NCBI RefSeq assembly: GCF_048771995.1
Contig: NC_133030.1
Coordinates: forward strand, 10,928,001 to 10,992,000
Length of the DNA: 64,000 nt
Direction of reading: 5' to 3'
Origin: Taeniopygia guttata
Lineage: Eukaryota > Chordata > Aves > Passeriformes > Estrildidae
The translations under genes and the position numbers were made by a program. Of this stretch, positions 12,885-26,800 are shown piece after piece (position 1 is the first letter of the stretch; each line of letters begins with the position of its first letter). A model generated the notes under the pieces. That model did no database searches. It saw nothing but the letters and a program-made list of their open reading frames with translations, and had not been told where the DNA came from.

Positions 12885-13056
12885 GAACTCGCCGGCGGCC
12901 GGCGCGGGCAGCCCCGGGGTCCTCCCACGCTGCGCGGCGCCCGCGCCCGGCCCCACGTGGCTCCCACGTGGTGCAGCGGGAGCGGGGCCGGGAGGAGCGC
13001 CGGGAGCCGCGGGAAGAGCTCCGGGAGCCGCGGGAAGAGCTCCGGGAGCCGCGGCC
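12885..13056 (+). promoter_or_regulatory. NAT10: NAT10 CpG-rich promoter and 5' leader with twin CACGTG boxes
   Basis: The sequence switches abruptly from AT-rich to CpG-rich at about 12888. Two CCACGTGG palindromes lie at 12953-12960 and 12964-12971, 11 bases apart (one helical turn), a strong class of E-box for MYC/MAX or USF/TFE proteins. The leader then has 2.5 copies of a 21-base unit (CCGGGAGCCGCGGGAAGAGCT) at about 12999-13054, ending at the start codon context GCGGCCATGC. No TATA box is evident, as usual for CpG-island promoters. Confidence 0.75.
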
Positions 13057-16000
13057 ATGCAGCGCCGCAAGGTGGACAACCGCATCCGCGTCCTCATCGA
13101 GAATGGCGTGGCGCAGCGGCAGCGCAGCCTGTTCGTGGTGGTGGGCGACCGCGGCAAGGACCAGGTACCGCCGTGCCGGAGGGCGCGGGGGCTGCGGGTA
13201 CCGAGACCCGCCGGGCCTGCCGCGCTTCCTCAGTCACTGCTCCGCTCTGCCTCCAGCAGGAATTATAAACCCTGCCAGGCGCAGGCATAGCAATGGGGCC
13301 TGAGGGGGAGGGAACTCGCAGGGACAGAGGAGTTGGAAATGGTGTGTGAGACATCCCTGAGATATCTCCTGTCTGGGAAACTCATGAACATAAGTGAAAC
13401 TCAGGCTGCGGTTGGTAGGTTTGGTTTGGTTTTAGTTTTGGGGTTTTTTTTAACTGAGTCAAAGAATATTAAACTTTTTGGCCAGCTGGAGGATTTTTCC
13501 CCTCGGTTTTGCCCTGTGATGGTTTCTCTCTCGGAGGGGGCTTTGAGCTGTCTCACAGATGAACCTGCTCAGTGAAATGTGGAGGAGATTAAGTGCTAAA
13601 CGCATTTTTCTTCAAGGACTCTGGCCTTGTGTTTTTCGAGTGGGGAGGGGAAAAACAGCACGGCAAACCCACGATGGTTTAGGATAAGTCCATTCACAGA
13701 ACCACAGAATTGTTCAGGGTGGAAAAGCTCTCCCAGATCACTGAGGCCAGCAAGGCCAAAGCAGCCACTAACCTACGTTCCCCAGTGCAACATCTCCGTG
13801 GCTTTTAAATCCCTGCAGGGATGGGGACTTGACAGCCCACTCAGGGAAGAAATTTTGCTTTATATCCAACCTAAACCTCCCCTGGCACAGCCTGAGGCCA
13901 TTTCCTCTCCTCTTGTCCCTTGTTCCTGGGAGCAGAGCCTGACCTGGCTGCCCTTTCCCATCAGGGATTTGAGAGCAATAAGGTCTCCCCTGAGCTCCTT
14001 TTCTCCAGGCTGAGCCCCTTTCCCAGCTCCCTCAGCCTCTCCTGGAGCTCCAGCCCCTTCCCCAGCTCCATTCCCTTCCCTGGAGCCTGCCCTCAGTGTC
14101 TTTTTTGCAGTGAGGAGCCCAAAACTGAGCCCAGGGTTTTGCCCTCCCCTGTGCTGAGCAGAGGGGAATAGTCCCTGCCTGCTCCTGCTGCTGTTCTGTT
14201 CTAGCTGCTGTGTAACTGGTAATTCATTTATTTCCAGTCTGTGGGCAAATAAAATAAATTAATTATTAAGAAAAAAAAAAAAACACCAAAAAAGTTGGAA
14301 AAAGAATGAGTTATTCAGGTGGCAGTAGAGGAGTGCTGGCATTATTTACTGATGGGTTCTGGCACCTCCCGGGTCTGGTTGTGTTCACTGGAACCCTCTG
14401 TGGAAAAGCCATAGGAATGGATTATCTGTAAGAGACAAAACTGTGTTTAGCCTGGAATTATCAGTGTTGGTTCTGCCAGAGAAGGGAGCTGAGGAAAACA
14501 GGAGGTAAAACCCGGTGTCCTGCAGCCCTGGGGAAGGCACAGACACAGCTTGGCTTTGTGTCAAGGAGCCCCTCTATTCTCTACGGCGGAAATACAGCTG
14601 TAAAATTAACTTTAGGAGAACACTTTGCTTTGTGGTGCTCCCTGGGAGCTGTTTGTGAGTGTTGTGTGCCCTGGCAGGTCGTCATCCTTCACCACATGCT
14701 GTCCAAGGCCACGGTGAAGGCCAGGCCCTCCGTGCTCTGGTGCTACAAGAAGGAGCTGGGCTTCAGCAGGTGAGAGACCCCCGGGTGTCCCGCTGCTCCT
14801 CGGGGAGGCAGCGCTGCAGGCTGAGGGCTTGGGAGGGAGGGAAAGCCAGGGCTGCTCCTGGAGCAGCTGGGGGAAATCTGCTCTTCCAGGTCTGAAATTT
14901 GGCTTCCATAACAGAGTTGACACCAGCAGAAAGTACCTCTGGCTTTTCCTCTTTAGCTCTAATGCTGACTCTGCTGCCCTGGGCCAAACTCCCCTCACCT
15001 TTTTAACATCAAAGCTCAGGTTCCTCAGCTGTTTAACCTCAGTCATATTTAGGACTGAACTCTGACTTCCAGAGCACACTTTCCTCAAACCCTTTCCCTA
15101 GAAAACTCCTGTATGTTTTTTTTTTCCCCCCAGCCACAGGAAGAAGAGGATGAGGCAGCTCCAGAAGAAGATTAAGAGTGGAACTCTGAACATCAAGGAC
15201 GATGATCCCTTCGAGCTGTTCATAGCAGCCACAAACATCCGCTACTGCTACTACAACGAAACTCACAAGATCCTTGGGAACACCTTTGGAATGTGTGTCC
15301 TTCAGGTCAGGAATTCCTTGCCTCCCAAAACGGCTCTACAATAATCAGTTGAAATGTTGCAGGAATGGGATTTGTTGATTCTGTCACTTCTGTTTTGGTG
15401 GCCTTGCTTATCCCTCATGAGCTGTGTGAGTGAGGGTGAGGTGGCTTCATATAGGAGTTGGAACAGGGTATTGCTTAGTGCAAATTTAAGTGTGGATTAA
15501 ACTTTGAGGAATCAAGTTTTTTAGGCTTTCTGTGCCTTTCAGTAGGAGCCAGCTGCACTGCTGGACTCTGGGCAACTCTGAAGTTCTTTTTACTGCCCAG
15601 GATTTTGAAGCCTTGACTCCAAACCTGTTGGCCAGAACTGTGGAGACAGTGGAAGGTGGTGGAATTGTGGTGATCCTGCTGAGAACTATGAACTCCCTGA
15701 AGCAGCTCTATACAATGACCATGGTATGTGCAGCACTGTGTCTGTTCTCTACCAGCAGCTGCATTGAGGTGATGCTGGATGGGTATTTGACTCTGTTATG
15801 GGCTGTTACCTTCCTTCCATCATCTTTCCTGCTCCTTCATTCAGGAATGGGAGGAGATGGGATGGGATTTGTTACACTCAGGCATTTCTGAAATGCTGCA
15901 GATGTGGGTGTTCCACCACAAAGTCAGGATCCTGTCTGGGATGTGCTGTGGATGGAAATGGAGAGACAAGAGTGGGAAAGAAGAGGTCGCAATCCTGCAA

Positions 16001-17872
16001 ATGTCACTGTCACATTTTCTTTGTTTTCTTCACTTTTTCTTTCAGGATGTTCACTCCCGGTACAGGACAGAGGCCCACCAGGATGTGGTGGGAAGGTTCA
16101 ATGAGAGGTGAGTGACTCAGAGTGCAAAGGATCTGGGCTGACAGCCCAAGGAAAGCACCAGGAACAGCGCTGGGTGTTCCTGATGGAAAAACATCCCACA
16201 GGTCTGCATTGGAGCAGGCCTTTTTTTGGAACCTGGACTTGCAGCTCAGCTGTGGGGAGCTGTGAATACTCTGTGGTTAGAAGAGAGTTCAGATGAACCA
16301 CCAGGGAGTGCTGCTGGGGTTTTTACTGAGTTTTCTCTGCCTGCCCAGGTTCATTCTATCCCTGGCCTCGTGCAAGACCTGCCTGGTGATCGATGACCAG
16401 CTGAACATCCTGCCCATTTCCAGCCACGCTGCCAACATCACTCCTGTGCTCCCCCAGTCCCAGGTCAGTGAGTGATCCCAGCCCTTTTCCCTGGAACAAA
16501 TCCCTCTGAATTGGCCAAAGGGTATTAAAGATTTAAAAACAGGGATTTTTTTTTTTTAAGTTCGCCCTGATTTATATCAAAAGATGGCATTGCAGAGAGG
16601 AGGAAGAACTGCAAAAATTACGTGGGTGAAGCCTGGGGAGCTGTTTTTTATATATTCTGCTTGTTTTGTAAAATTTTTCTGTCCTATCTCTTTTTGTGTT
16701 TGCCCATATTTATTAATTTTCCTGTACTGCTGCTCAGCCCAGTGAGGTGGAGCTTGATTGGGGTTGCCTGGAGGGATTTCAAGCTGATGGACAGAGGGGC
16801 AAGACCAATAAAAATACTTTTTTGGCAGTTGGAGGGTGGGAGAACACTTTGGAAATAAGTATATGGCAGGCTCAGGACACAGCTGGAAGCTGTGGCAGCT
16901 GTTTCAGTTTCTGAGTTACAGTGTCACATTCCAGGAAGTATTCCCTGAGGATAATCCAGACAGGTATTTGCACTGTTAGAAATATATCCTTTTATCACTT
17001 CCCGTTGTAGACTGCAGTAAAGTGCAACCAGTTTTAAACAGAAATCTTGAAGCATTTAAGCTGTTCTGTGTGGCCTAAGAAATAACCAACACAAGTTCTG
17101 TCAGAGATGGTAAAGACATTCTAATAGGGTACTGATTTAAAAAAACAAGTAAATAAAACATTTATTTTTATCATTAGGACAACACTGACAGCAGCACAAA
17201 TGCTTATCTGTTGGCTGGAGAGGCTGGTGCCTTTGGAATTTTAAGTGACAACTAGGAAAATCAGCGTTCATTCCCATCTAAAACTGGTTCTGTTTGTGTC
17301 CAAGTTTATTGTTTGGCTCTGAAGGTCGTGATATTATTTTGGTATTGGTGCTGCGGTAGTTCTTCCCCCTGCACGGACACTTCATGTGACACATGTAACA
17401 AAGATCATGAATGTCCAAAGACTGAAAAATTAATTTAATTATCCAGAACACTTTAATCTGTTTTTCCTATCCATGCCATTCTGTAATTACTATGTACTGC
17501 AAAATCCTTCCCTTTTTTCCTTCCAAGCCTGGGGAGGTCAGGATTGGGAACTGCTTTGTCACCATTCTCCTGAAGATGCCTGGAAATTTAACTGTTAAAT
17601 ACATGTCTGTCCATATAAATTCTCATGGTTTTGAGGAATACATTCTTCTTATGGTCACTTTGCCTTACAGATCCTTTTCTCTGACTGACCAAAGGTGTCA
17701 GAAGACACCACAATGGTAGGATTGTACTGAAATATCCTTGGCTCATCCTGTTGTGTGTCCACAGGAGGAGAGCCTGGGGCCCCAGGACTTGGAGCTGAGG
17801 GAGCTGAAGGAGAGCCTGCAGGACACACAGCCTGTGGGAGTGCTGGTGGATGGCTGCAAAACCCTGGATCAG
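13057..17872 (+). CDS. NAT10: NAT10 exons 1-7: N-terminal domain (residues 1-260)
   Basis: Encodes the TmcA N-terminal (DUF1726-type) part: VDNRIRVLIENGVAQRQRSLFVVVGDRGKDQ, then HHMLSKATVKARPSVLWCYKKELGFS, a basic SHRKKRMRQLQKKIK stretch, FELFIAATNIRYCYYNETHKILGNTFGMCVLQDFEALTPNLLARTVETVEGGG, and VHSRYRTEAHQDVVGRFNERFILSLASC. Residues 212-240 or so (the linker NITPVLPQSQEESLGPQDLEL) are the least conserved against human, as expected of a loop. Intron 1 (13165-14677) holds a CR1 fragment. Intron 7 begins with a weak donor, GTTGGT, with an LTR starting at base +8. Confidence 0.95.
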
Positions 17873-20800
17873 GTTGGTGTGATGACTCAGCTTTTAGCTT
17901 TTATATTTTTTAGATTCTGTGCTGCTTTAGTGTGTAGTTGTGAGCTTCATAGTGGGGGTAGCTCTCTTCACAGAGTAGGGAGATAAAGCAAGATAGGTAG
18001 ACCAAGGACAAATGATCCAAATTTCAGGCCCAAGATCATAAACAATGACAGAATGAAGAGAGAAAACAAGAAGGATGGGACTTCATAACCTAAAGCTGTA
18101 ATTGGACAATTAACTGCAATATGGAAATGGAGCAGAACTTATCAAAGTGAGAGACCCCATGGCCGGTGACGCGTTGTGTGACCATTTTGAGTTTACCTGG
18201 AGTGCAGCCCTGGCTGGGCTCTTGTGCTGCCCAGGGTGTATCCACTGAGGCCTTTAAAAAATCCCTATTTTATTCTTTAACTCCATCTAGCCTCTGTTCT
18301 AGGTCAGCCTTCTCAAGGCATCAGGTGTTCTGGCCAGAGCTGAGGTTCTCTGGGTGTGGCAGGTCCCGCGGTGAGAGAAACTCAAACACTATTTCCTGGG
18401 GCTTTTCTAATCTTCAGGCAAAAGCAGTTCTAAAATTCATTGAAGCCATTTCTGAGAAGACCCTGAGGAGCACTGTGGCATTAACAGCAGCCAGGGGCCG
18501 AGGGAAATCTGCTGCTTTGGGGCTGGCCATTGCTGGAGCAGTAGCTTTTGGGTGAGTGATCCCCCGCTCCAATCCCCCAGGCCTTATCTGCATTCCTGAG
18601 TTAAAAAAAGCCACCAAGAAGACAGGATCTGAATATATTTGTAATTTCCAATCTTAAATCCCTCATTTTTAATCTGTTATCTTTTGATACAAGATTGTAT
18701 CTTTATAAGATTGTATTTTTTGGTCAAATTTTTCTTAAAACTCGCAATAATCACACATAAATCAATGTAAGTGTCTACAGGAATCTGCTGTGTTTTGGTT
18801 ATTAGGTGAAGTCAACCCATCCTATTTAGTACTTAACGTGGTAAAATTTGTTAGAATAATGGTTCAGCTCTTGTTTTGTTTTTTTCCTCTGCAGTTACTC
18901 CAATATCTTTGTCACATCTCCCAGCCCTGACAACCTTCACACTCTCTTTGAGTTTATATTTAAAGGCTTTGATGCACTGCAGTATCAGGTGAGGGGAGCA
19001 GACTATTTTACAATATTTTCAAAGCATTCCTGCTTAGAAAATTTTACACCTCATATGTGGTTTTGGCTACATATATTTGCTACCAGCCTTTTTTACCATG
19101 TTCTTCAAGAAGAGGAATCATGGTAGAGTTGGGTTTCTTTCTCTGTTTTTAAGCAGGCTAAACCAGTTTCTTTGTGAAGCAGATTTTAACATCAGTAAAT
19201 AATTTTCCAATTCTCAGGCCTTTGAAGCTTTTATAAGAAATTTTGATTAGACTGTGAAATAACAGTGTCTGAACTTACTTTGATGATGGTAAATTATTTT
19301 TTCTTAGATCTTGGCTTTTTATATTGTTTAAAAATGTGATTTTCCAGGAACACCTGGACTATGAGATTGTTCAGTCCTTAAATCCAGAGTTCAACAAGGC
19401 AGTGGTCAGAGTGAATGTGTTCAAGGAGCACAGGCAGACCATCCAGGTAATTGGCATTCTTGCCTTTCCAGTTTTGTTCCTGGCTATAGTGTTTGCCAGT
19501 GTTGAAGTTGTTTTGATTTTAAGCATGTTCATTCTGTGTGATGTGGAACTGTCCTGGTGGGTTTTGCTGTAAGGCAGGTCTTTAGGGAGTAACTTCCTCA
19601 AAATACCTTCTCTCTTTCAACTTGTAGATTACAAAGCTCCCTCGTGGGTTTCTCCCAAAACAAAACAAAAGCAAAGGGAGGTGAAAGGAGCAATGCCTTA
19701 AGTTTTAGCCTTCATGTTTTTCAGATTCTGTGCTGCTTTAGTGTGTAATTCTGAGCTTCATAGTAAGTGTTGGTAAGGTCTCTTCACAGGGTAGGCAGAC
19801 AGAACAATTCCTTTTCCAGCTTGAAAACCAAGGACAGCTGTTACAGCCTCAGGCCCAAAAAGCATAAACAATGGTGAATTGAAGAGAGGAAAACAAAGAG
19901 GATGGAACTTCATAACCTGAAGCTGTAATTGGACAATTAACTCCAATGTGCAAATGGAGCAGCATTTATAAAAGTGAGAGATCCCATGACCAGTTGTCCA
20001 TTTTGTGACCATTTTGGGTTCATCTGGAGTGTAGCCCTGGCTGGGCTCTTGTGCTGCCCAGGGTGTATCTATTGAGGCCTTTGAATAAATCCCTACTTTA
20101 TTGTTTAATTCTGTCTAACCTCTGTTCCAGGTCAGCCTTGACAAGGCATCAGGAGCAGTGCAGGAAGAGCTTTTAGTGACTAGATTGCCTTTATTTTCCT
20201 CACCTTTGCAGATGAATTCCTGTGGAGTTGTGCCAAACAAGATGTGTGAGCCAGTCCTTGTTAGGGCAACATAAACCTTCTCCTGACTTTCTGTTTTTCC
20301 ACATCTCAGTCACTGGCTTGGTGTTTGAGGAGAACAGGGACAGCAAAGAGCTTTTTAGGGCTCCAGCTTTGTGAATCCTGGTGTTTCCCTGGTGGCTGCT
20401 GCTGGCAGTGACAGTGTCCCCTCCTTTGCAGTACATCCACCCTGCTGATTCTGTGAAGCTGGGCCAGGCCGAGCTCGTGGTGATAGATGAAGCTGCTGCC
20501 ATTCCTCTGCCCCTGGTGAAGAACCTGCTAGGCCCTTACCTGGTGTTCATGGCTTCCACCATCAATGGGTAAGGCTGGAACAGCCACTTGGTGCTGGGCT
20601 TCCCCAGAGCTCTGGGTGGCTGCCTGGGCTTCCCTCAGGCTCTCTGTGTCCTGCTTCCCAGGTACGAGGGCACCGGGCGGTCGCTGTCCCTGAAGCTCAT
20701 CCAGCAGCTCCGCCAGCAGAGCGCCCAGAGCCAGGTGACCCTGACAGCAGAGAACAAATCCACAGCCACTGCCAAGCTCACCTCAGGTACAGCACCTCTG

Positions 20801-23800
20801 GGCTGTGTGTGTGTCCTGGGGCTGCTGTCAGCCTGGTCCCACGGCTGTCCCACCCATCCATGTGCTTTGCTGCTGTGGGAAGCGGCTTGTGTTGGGAAAT
20901 GACAGAGCTCTGCTGGCTTTCTCTCACAAGTTTCAGATGGAAGGCTTGTAAGAGGTGAAAAACCAGCAGCTGGGAGCCCTTCAGAGCACAGGGATCCTGT
21001 GGGATGCTTGTCTGGCTGTGGCTTCCAGCAGAGTGTCCTTTGCAACCCTTGCAGCTCGCACGTTGCACGAGGTGTCCCTGCACGAGTCCATCAGGTACGC
21101 CCCTGGGGACCCTGTGGAGAAGTGGCTGAATGATCTCCTGTGCTTGGACTGCCTCAACATCACCAGGATCATCTCTGGCTGCCCTCTGCCAGACACCTGT
21201 GACCTGTATCCTCACTGAAAGCTTCTCAGCCTGGCTGATGGTTGGGATAAGATCAGCACACGATCTTTTCCCTAAAGAGTTAAGCTCTCATGGCACTGGT
21301 GGTGTGTGCTGCCGGGACATCACCAATCCCCAGTCTTGCTGCAGAGACAACCTCAAGGAAGGGTTGCCTGAAGGGATGCCCTTGTTGGAGTTACAAAAGG
21401 TTTATCTTTACAGGTGAAGGGTGTGAAAGCTGCAAACACTGCCCAACATCATTTATTCTTGTAGATTAAGCTGTGGGGTCTAAGACAAGCCAGCTTGTGG
21501 CCCAGATACTGAAAATAAACGAACAGGAAGCTTTTTCCTGGTTCCCAAGGAGGTTTTTTTCCTTAATCCCTGTGTTTAGATACTATGTAAATAGAGACAC
21601 ACTCTTTTGTTACCACAGAGCATCAGAAGTTTTCCTGCAGAGGTTGATGGCCCTCTATGTGGCTTCACACTACAAGGTAGGGCTTGAGCTTCTTCCATCC
21701 AATTTCATTCCCAGTTTTGTGGGAATTTTCTGGGGACAGCAGTGCTTGTTTTGACAGCTTGATTGAGATTTCTCAACAGCTTCTGTTGTACAGAGCTGCG
21801 TTCTCCTTTCTGTGAGGTCTCTGCCTTGGTTCTGGCTGTACATACTGGATTTCGAGATATTCTGGAATATTTTTGCCTTGACAAAATGTGAAGACTAAAA
21901 TTCTAAATAAGCCTCCAAGCTTGTGGGGATTTTATCAGTGTTGAACAAACATCATTTGCAGTTCCTCTTTACCATGTTCTGTTGGCCTCAAGTTCATCAA
22001 GAGCAGCACCATTATGAGACTGAAAAGAGGACTAATTCATCTCAAGGTTTCAGGACCAGGGATGATTGATAAATGTGAGTGGGGAAGTCCAGAAGTGCTG
22101 ACCTGCTGAGTTCTAAAAATCTGAGACTTAAAAAAAAAATAGGACTTGGTACTTAGGAGGTGAGGAGCTATATGAAAATAGGAAGTTCAGGTTCATACAT
22201 CTTAGAGCACGAGGTTTCCCTTCGGAGAACAGATGCTGTCTGGGGGTGCGACAGCCATGGGCTGGCCTGGGAGCTCCTCCATCCCTCAGCATTGTACAAG
22301 TTCCAAATTTCTTAATAGCTCTAAATTTGGAAAATAGAGGCATTGTTTAGAAATCAGCTGGACTTTGAAGCTCTCCTCATGGAATAACCGTTTGTGTAAC
22401 ACTGTCAGGCACATTTGTGGCATTTTTGGGGTTGTCCTCTGCAGGGCCAGGAGCTGGACTCAATCCTGATGGCTTCCTTCCAACTCAGGGTATTCTGTGA
22501 TTCTCTGGACAGCTTTTGATCTTTCTGATGTCTTCACCCTCCAGAACTCCCCCAATGACCTCCAGATGCTCTCTGATGCCCCTGCCCATCATCTCTTCTG
22601 CCTTTTGCCTCCTGTTCCACCCACCCAGAATTCATTACCAGAAGTCCTGGCTGTTGTTCAGGTAAGAGTGTCAATTTTGGTCCTGGTCTAGTTGAGCAGG
22701 AGGAAGCATTTTGTGTTCATGGTCTTGTGTCTTTCTGGGCAGGTGTGCATGGAGGGAGAGATCTCCCGCCAGTCCATCATGAACAGCCTCTCCAGGGGAA
22801 AGAAAGCCTCTGGTGATCTTATTCCCTGGACCATTTCAGAGCAGGTGGGTGATTTGGCTGTGCACTAGCACCCAGGGTGTATTTCCTGTATTTCTTGTCT
22901 CCAGAGTGCCCAGTTGTGTCCTTTAAATGGACTTTTTATCCCTTGTGCAGTTCCAGGATCCGGATTTTGGGGGCCTCTCCGGCGGGCGCGTCGTTCGCAT
23001 CGCGGTTCACCCGGATTACCAGGGGGTAAAGTACCTGGGACCAGCTGTGGTGGGGCCAGGGAAATGGCTCTCCAGGCAGAGCTCAGGGCTAACACTGCAG
23101 TTCCTCCAGTTTTTAGTATTTTAAGCTCAGGGCACCAAACCAGTTCTCCCTAGGCAGCATGGGAGCATCCCGAGCCACCATACACAATACAGGGATATTT
23201 ACTGTGACATTACCAAGTGTTTGGCATTTTTGGAGTGCCAGAGTTAACCCCCAAGAATTACTGCACAGCCCTGAACTGCCAGGGCTGATGCTGATTTCTG
23301 TACTGTCCTTCTCCCTGGAGCTGCCATGTAGCCAAAAAAAAGCATTTTTGCAGTGACTGAGTGATGTCTGCAGTGCTGATTGTTAATGGGTTTTAAGGGG
23401 AGAATGTTGTTGCCCTATTTTAAAAATCAGAGACCTTGTTTTGCTTACAGTGTATTGTTGCTTCCTCACAGATGGGCTATGGCAGCAGAGCTCTGACTTT
23501 GCTGCAGATGTACTATGAGGGCAAATTCCCATGTTTGGAAGAAGAAGCAGTTCAAAAGCCAAAAGAAATCACAACTGTGAGCAGTGAGGTGTGTTTTTGT
23601 TTGGGTTTTTTTTTTTCTGTCTTGCTAAGCTGTGTCATTTCCCCTGTAACTCTCCACTCTGTAGGGAGGTAATACTCAGATTTGATTTTCATGCAGAAGA
23701 GCTTTATTTTGCAGCTTTCTGTGAGGATTGCTGCAATCCCATTCCCACTTTCTTTTCCAGACTGTTGGTTTATTGGAAGAGGTTGTGACACCCCGGAAAG

Positions 23801-26800
23801 ATTTGCCTCCTTTGCTGCTCAAACTGAGTGAGAGACAAGCTGAGCACCTGGACTATCTCGGAGTGTCTTATGGCCTGACACCCAGATTGCTCAAGTAGGA
23901 CGTGATTCTATTTCCCAGTTACATCTTGCTCTTCTTAAACTGATAATGAGCTTTACTTGCCCTATTTTTCCAGGATGTAGAAGTAAGAACAGCCTGTGAT
24001 AGGTAGGAAATGGTTAAATTCTCATCCCTGTGACCTGTAGAAACTTGAGGTGCTGCCGACTTCAGAGCTGGTGGGTTTTTTCCTGACTGATGTAGGTGCC
24101 TTTCACAGCACCTTGAAAGTTTGTGCATTTTTAGACATCACAGTCATCATTTTTCACTCCCCTGAGCTGGGCCCTCAGTCAGGTGGGTGCTGTTCCTGCT
24201 TCCTGACAGTGCTCATTTTGCACAGATTGTTGGAGTGTCTTGGAGACTTGTGCTTGCTTCTCACCAGCTGTCCTTGTACAGCAAATAAATTACATTTAAC
24301 CACAATTTATTACTGTGTGGTCAACAGCTCAGTTGGTTCATATGTGAACACTTCAGGGAATTCCCTTGAGGGCAGAAACATTACATTTTCTTGGATGGAA
24401 AGGGTTTCACACCATGTTTGTCACTGTAAGGGAGATAAAACCTGACAGGTTTGCATTATGTGCAGCTGGAGTTGTGTTTTAAGCTGCAATATGGGGTTTT
24501 CACAGAAAATTACAAGTTTGTGTGTACAAACACAATTTATGACTGTGTGTGCTATTCTCAGTGTGTTCCCTCTTTTTCCCAGGTTTTGGAAGCGTGCTGG
24601 ATTTGTGCCAGTTTATCTGAGGCAGACCCCTGTAAGTACCACACTGTCCCTGAGTGAAAATCCAGCCCTGCTGAAATCCCTGGGCATGCATTCCAGTAGA
24701 TTCTGTGAGAAGGGGTTTGGGGCAGGAAGGTTTGCTGAGGCTGCTTTCAAGGCTTAGTTTATGTTCATTTTTGTTCTTTGGGCCTGTAGTTAAGGAGTAG
24801 AGTTTTAGGGTTGTGAATGTGGGCCTCCAAGTAGCTTGCACATAAAAATTTAGAGCTGTTGAGGGCTATTATCTGGTTATTGGTAAAATAGCTGAGATTT
24901 GCCAAAGTTCTAGAAGTTCATAGGTTTTCCATTAGGTTGAGGTGGTCAGTAGCAGTTGCTGCATTTGTTGTTGATTTAGCTGAGCACAGAGTGCAGATGG
25001 TTAATGGGGTGATGGGAAATCCATCACAGAATCACAGAACTGTATTTTATTTATCAGAACGACCTGACAGGGGAGCATTCCTGCATCATGCTGAAGATGC
25101 TCAATGAAGAGGACTCTGAGCAGGAACCTTGGCTCACTGCCTTCTGGAAAGGTAACTCTGATCCTGGTGACTCTAAAAGAACCCTCTGGGCTGTTTATTA
25201 TTCTAGAGGTCCACTGGGGTAATTTATTTTGTCCTCTTGCCCTGTAGATTTTAGAAGGCGCTTCCTTTCCCTGCTTTCCTACCAGTTCAGCACCTTCTCT
25301 CCCTCCTTGGCACTGAATATTCTACAGAACAAAAATATCAAACAGCAGCCCCAAGCACGTGAGTACCCTGACTGGGACAGCTGTAAGTGCGTGGCAGAGC
25401 ATGTCTGGAGCCTGGCACCTCAATTTGCTGTTTTCTCAAATGTTTAACACGAGAATCCTCTGGGGAGAACTCGGGTGTGTACCTATGTCTTGTGGGGTTT
25501 TAGTGTCTGTGTTAGAGTTTTTTGTCTCCTGCAGCAAGGGAACAAACCTCTTTTACAGCAAAACCAATGTGAATTGTTAAAAGCAAAGTATTAAATACCT
25601 GAATAAAGGCTGAATAAACCCTGCCAACCTTGCTGTCTTTCTCTGGTCCCCACCAGCCATCAGCCGTGCTGAGCTGGAGTCAGCATTCATCCCATACGAC
25701 CTGAAGAGGCTGGAGATGTACTCCCGCAACATGGTGGACTATCACCTCATCATGGACATGGTTCCCACCATTGCCAGGATGTTCTTCCTCAGCCAGATGG
25801 GAGATATCTGTCTCTCGGCTGCGCAGTCGGTGCGTGTGGGCGGGGTGGAGCGAAGATTTGGGGAGAGCATGGGGAGTGTGGTGGGGGATGTGTGTCTGTA
25901 TTTGCTCTGGGACTGAAATACCTGTCTCTTCCTCAGGCCCTTTTCCTAGGGATTGGCCTGCAGCATAAATCTCTGGACCAGCTGGAAAAGGAGCTGGAAC
26001 TGCCCAGCAGTCAATTGATGGGACTCTTCAACAGGATCATCTGCAAAGTGGTGCAGGTGGGAGCAGCAGGACAAGCCTTGGACATGTGGGACCATAATTC
26101 CAACATCAACAGAAAATACGGCACAAAGAGAGAGCTGGATCAGGGCTGGGCATCCTTAACACATCCCCAGTTACTGACCATAAACTTCTTGCAAGGTGGG
26201 GAAAACCCCAGCTGGAAAATGTGTGGCAATGATTTAAATGCCCATGGCAGGGGGTTTGGAGCTGGATGATCTTTAATGTCCCTTCCAACCCAAACCACTT
26301 CATGATTCTGTGTGGTGATTTCCCAGTGCTTATCTTATGGTTTTCCATGCTGAAGTGCCCTGACCAGAATGCTGAGCAGACAATCCTTGTTGCCTGAGCC
26401 ATTGTTCAGAGCATTGGTGGCATCTCAGCTTTCCTTGGGAAAAAATGAAATTATTTTCCAGTGTTATCTAGAGGTAGACTTGAAATCCAGTGAAATAATT
26501 GGAAAGTTTTGGAGCTGGTTCCTGGTTTACTCTCTCTCTAAGGTTTAGGATAGCAAAGCTCCTGAAGTCTGGATTTAGGAGTTCATTGTAGAGGTGATAG
26601 GTGGAGTTTTAAAAACAAAGTCTGACATGTGGTGGCTTGTTTCATTTTCAGCTGTTCAACACAGTCCAGGAAAAAGCTGTGGAAGAGCAGATGGCAGCAC
26701 CAAAGGATGTTGTGATGGAGCCAACGCTGAAATCTTTAAATGACGATTTGGTAATTACAAACTTTATTCCTGGTTCATATGTAAGCACTTCAGGAAGTTT

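Noticed and set aside
12821-13303. Upstream or alternative-frame starts around the NAT10 leader (160- and 140-codon frames)
   Set aside because: They are shadows of the GC-rich leader and exon 1. The ATG at 13057 gives the family N-terminus MxRKVDNRIRVLIENG and splices in frame.
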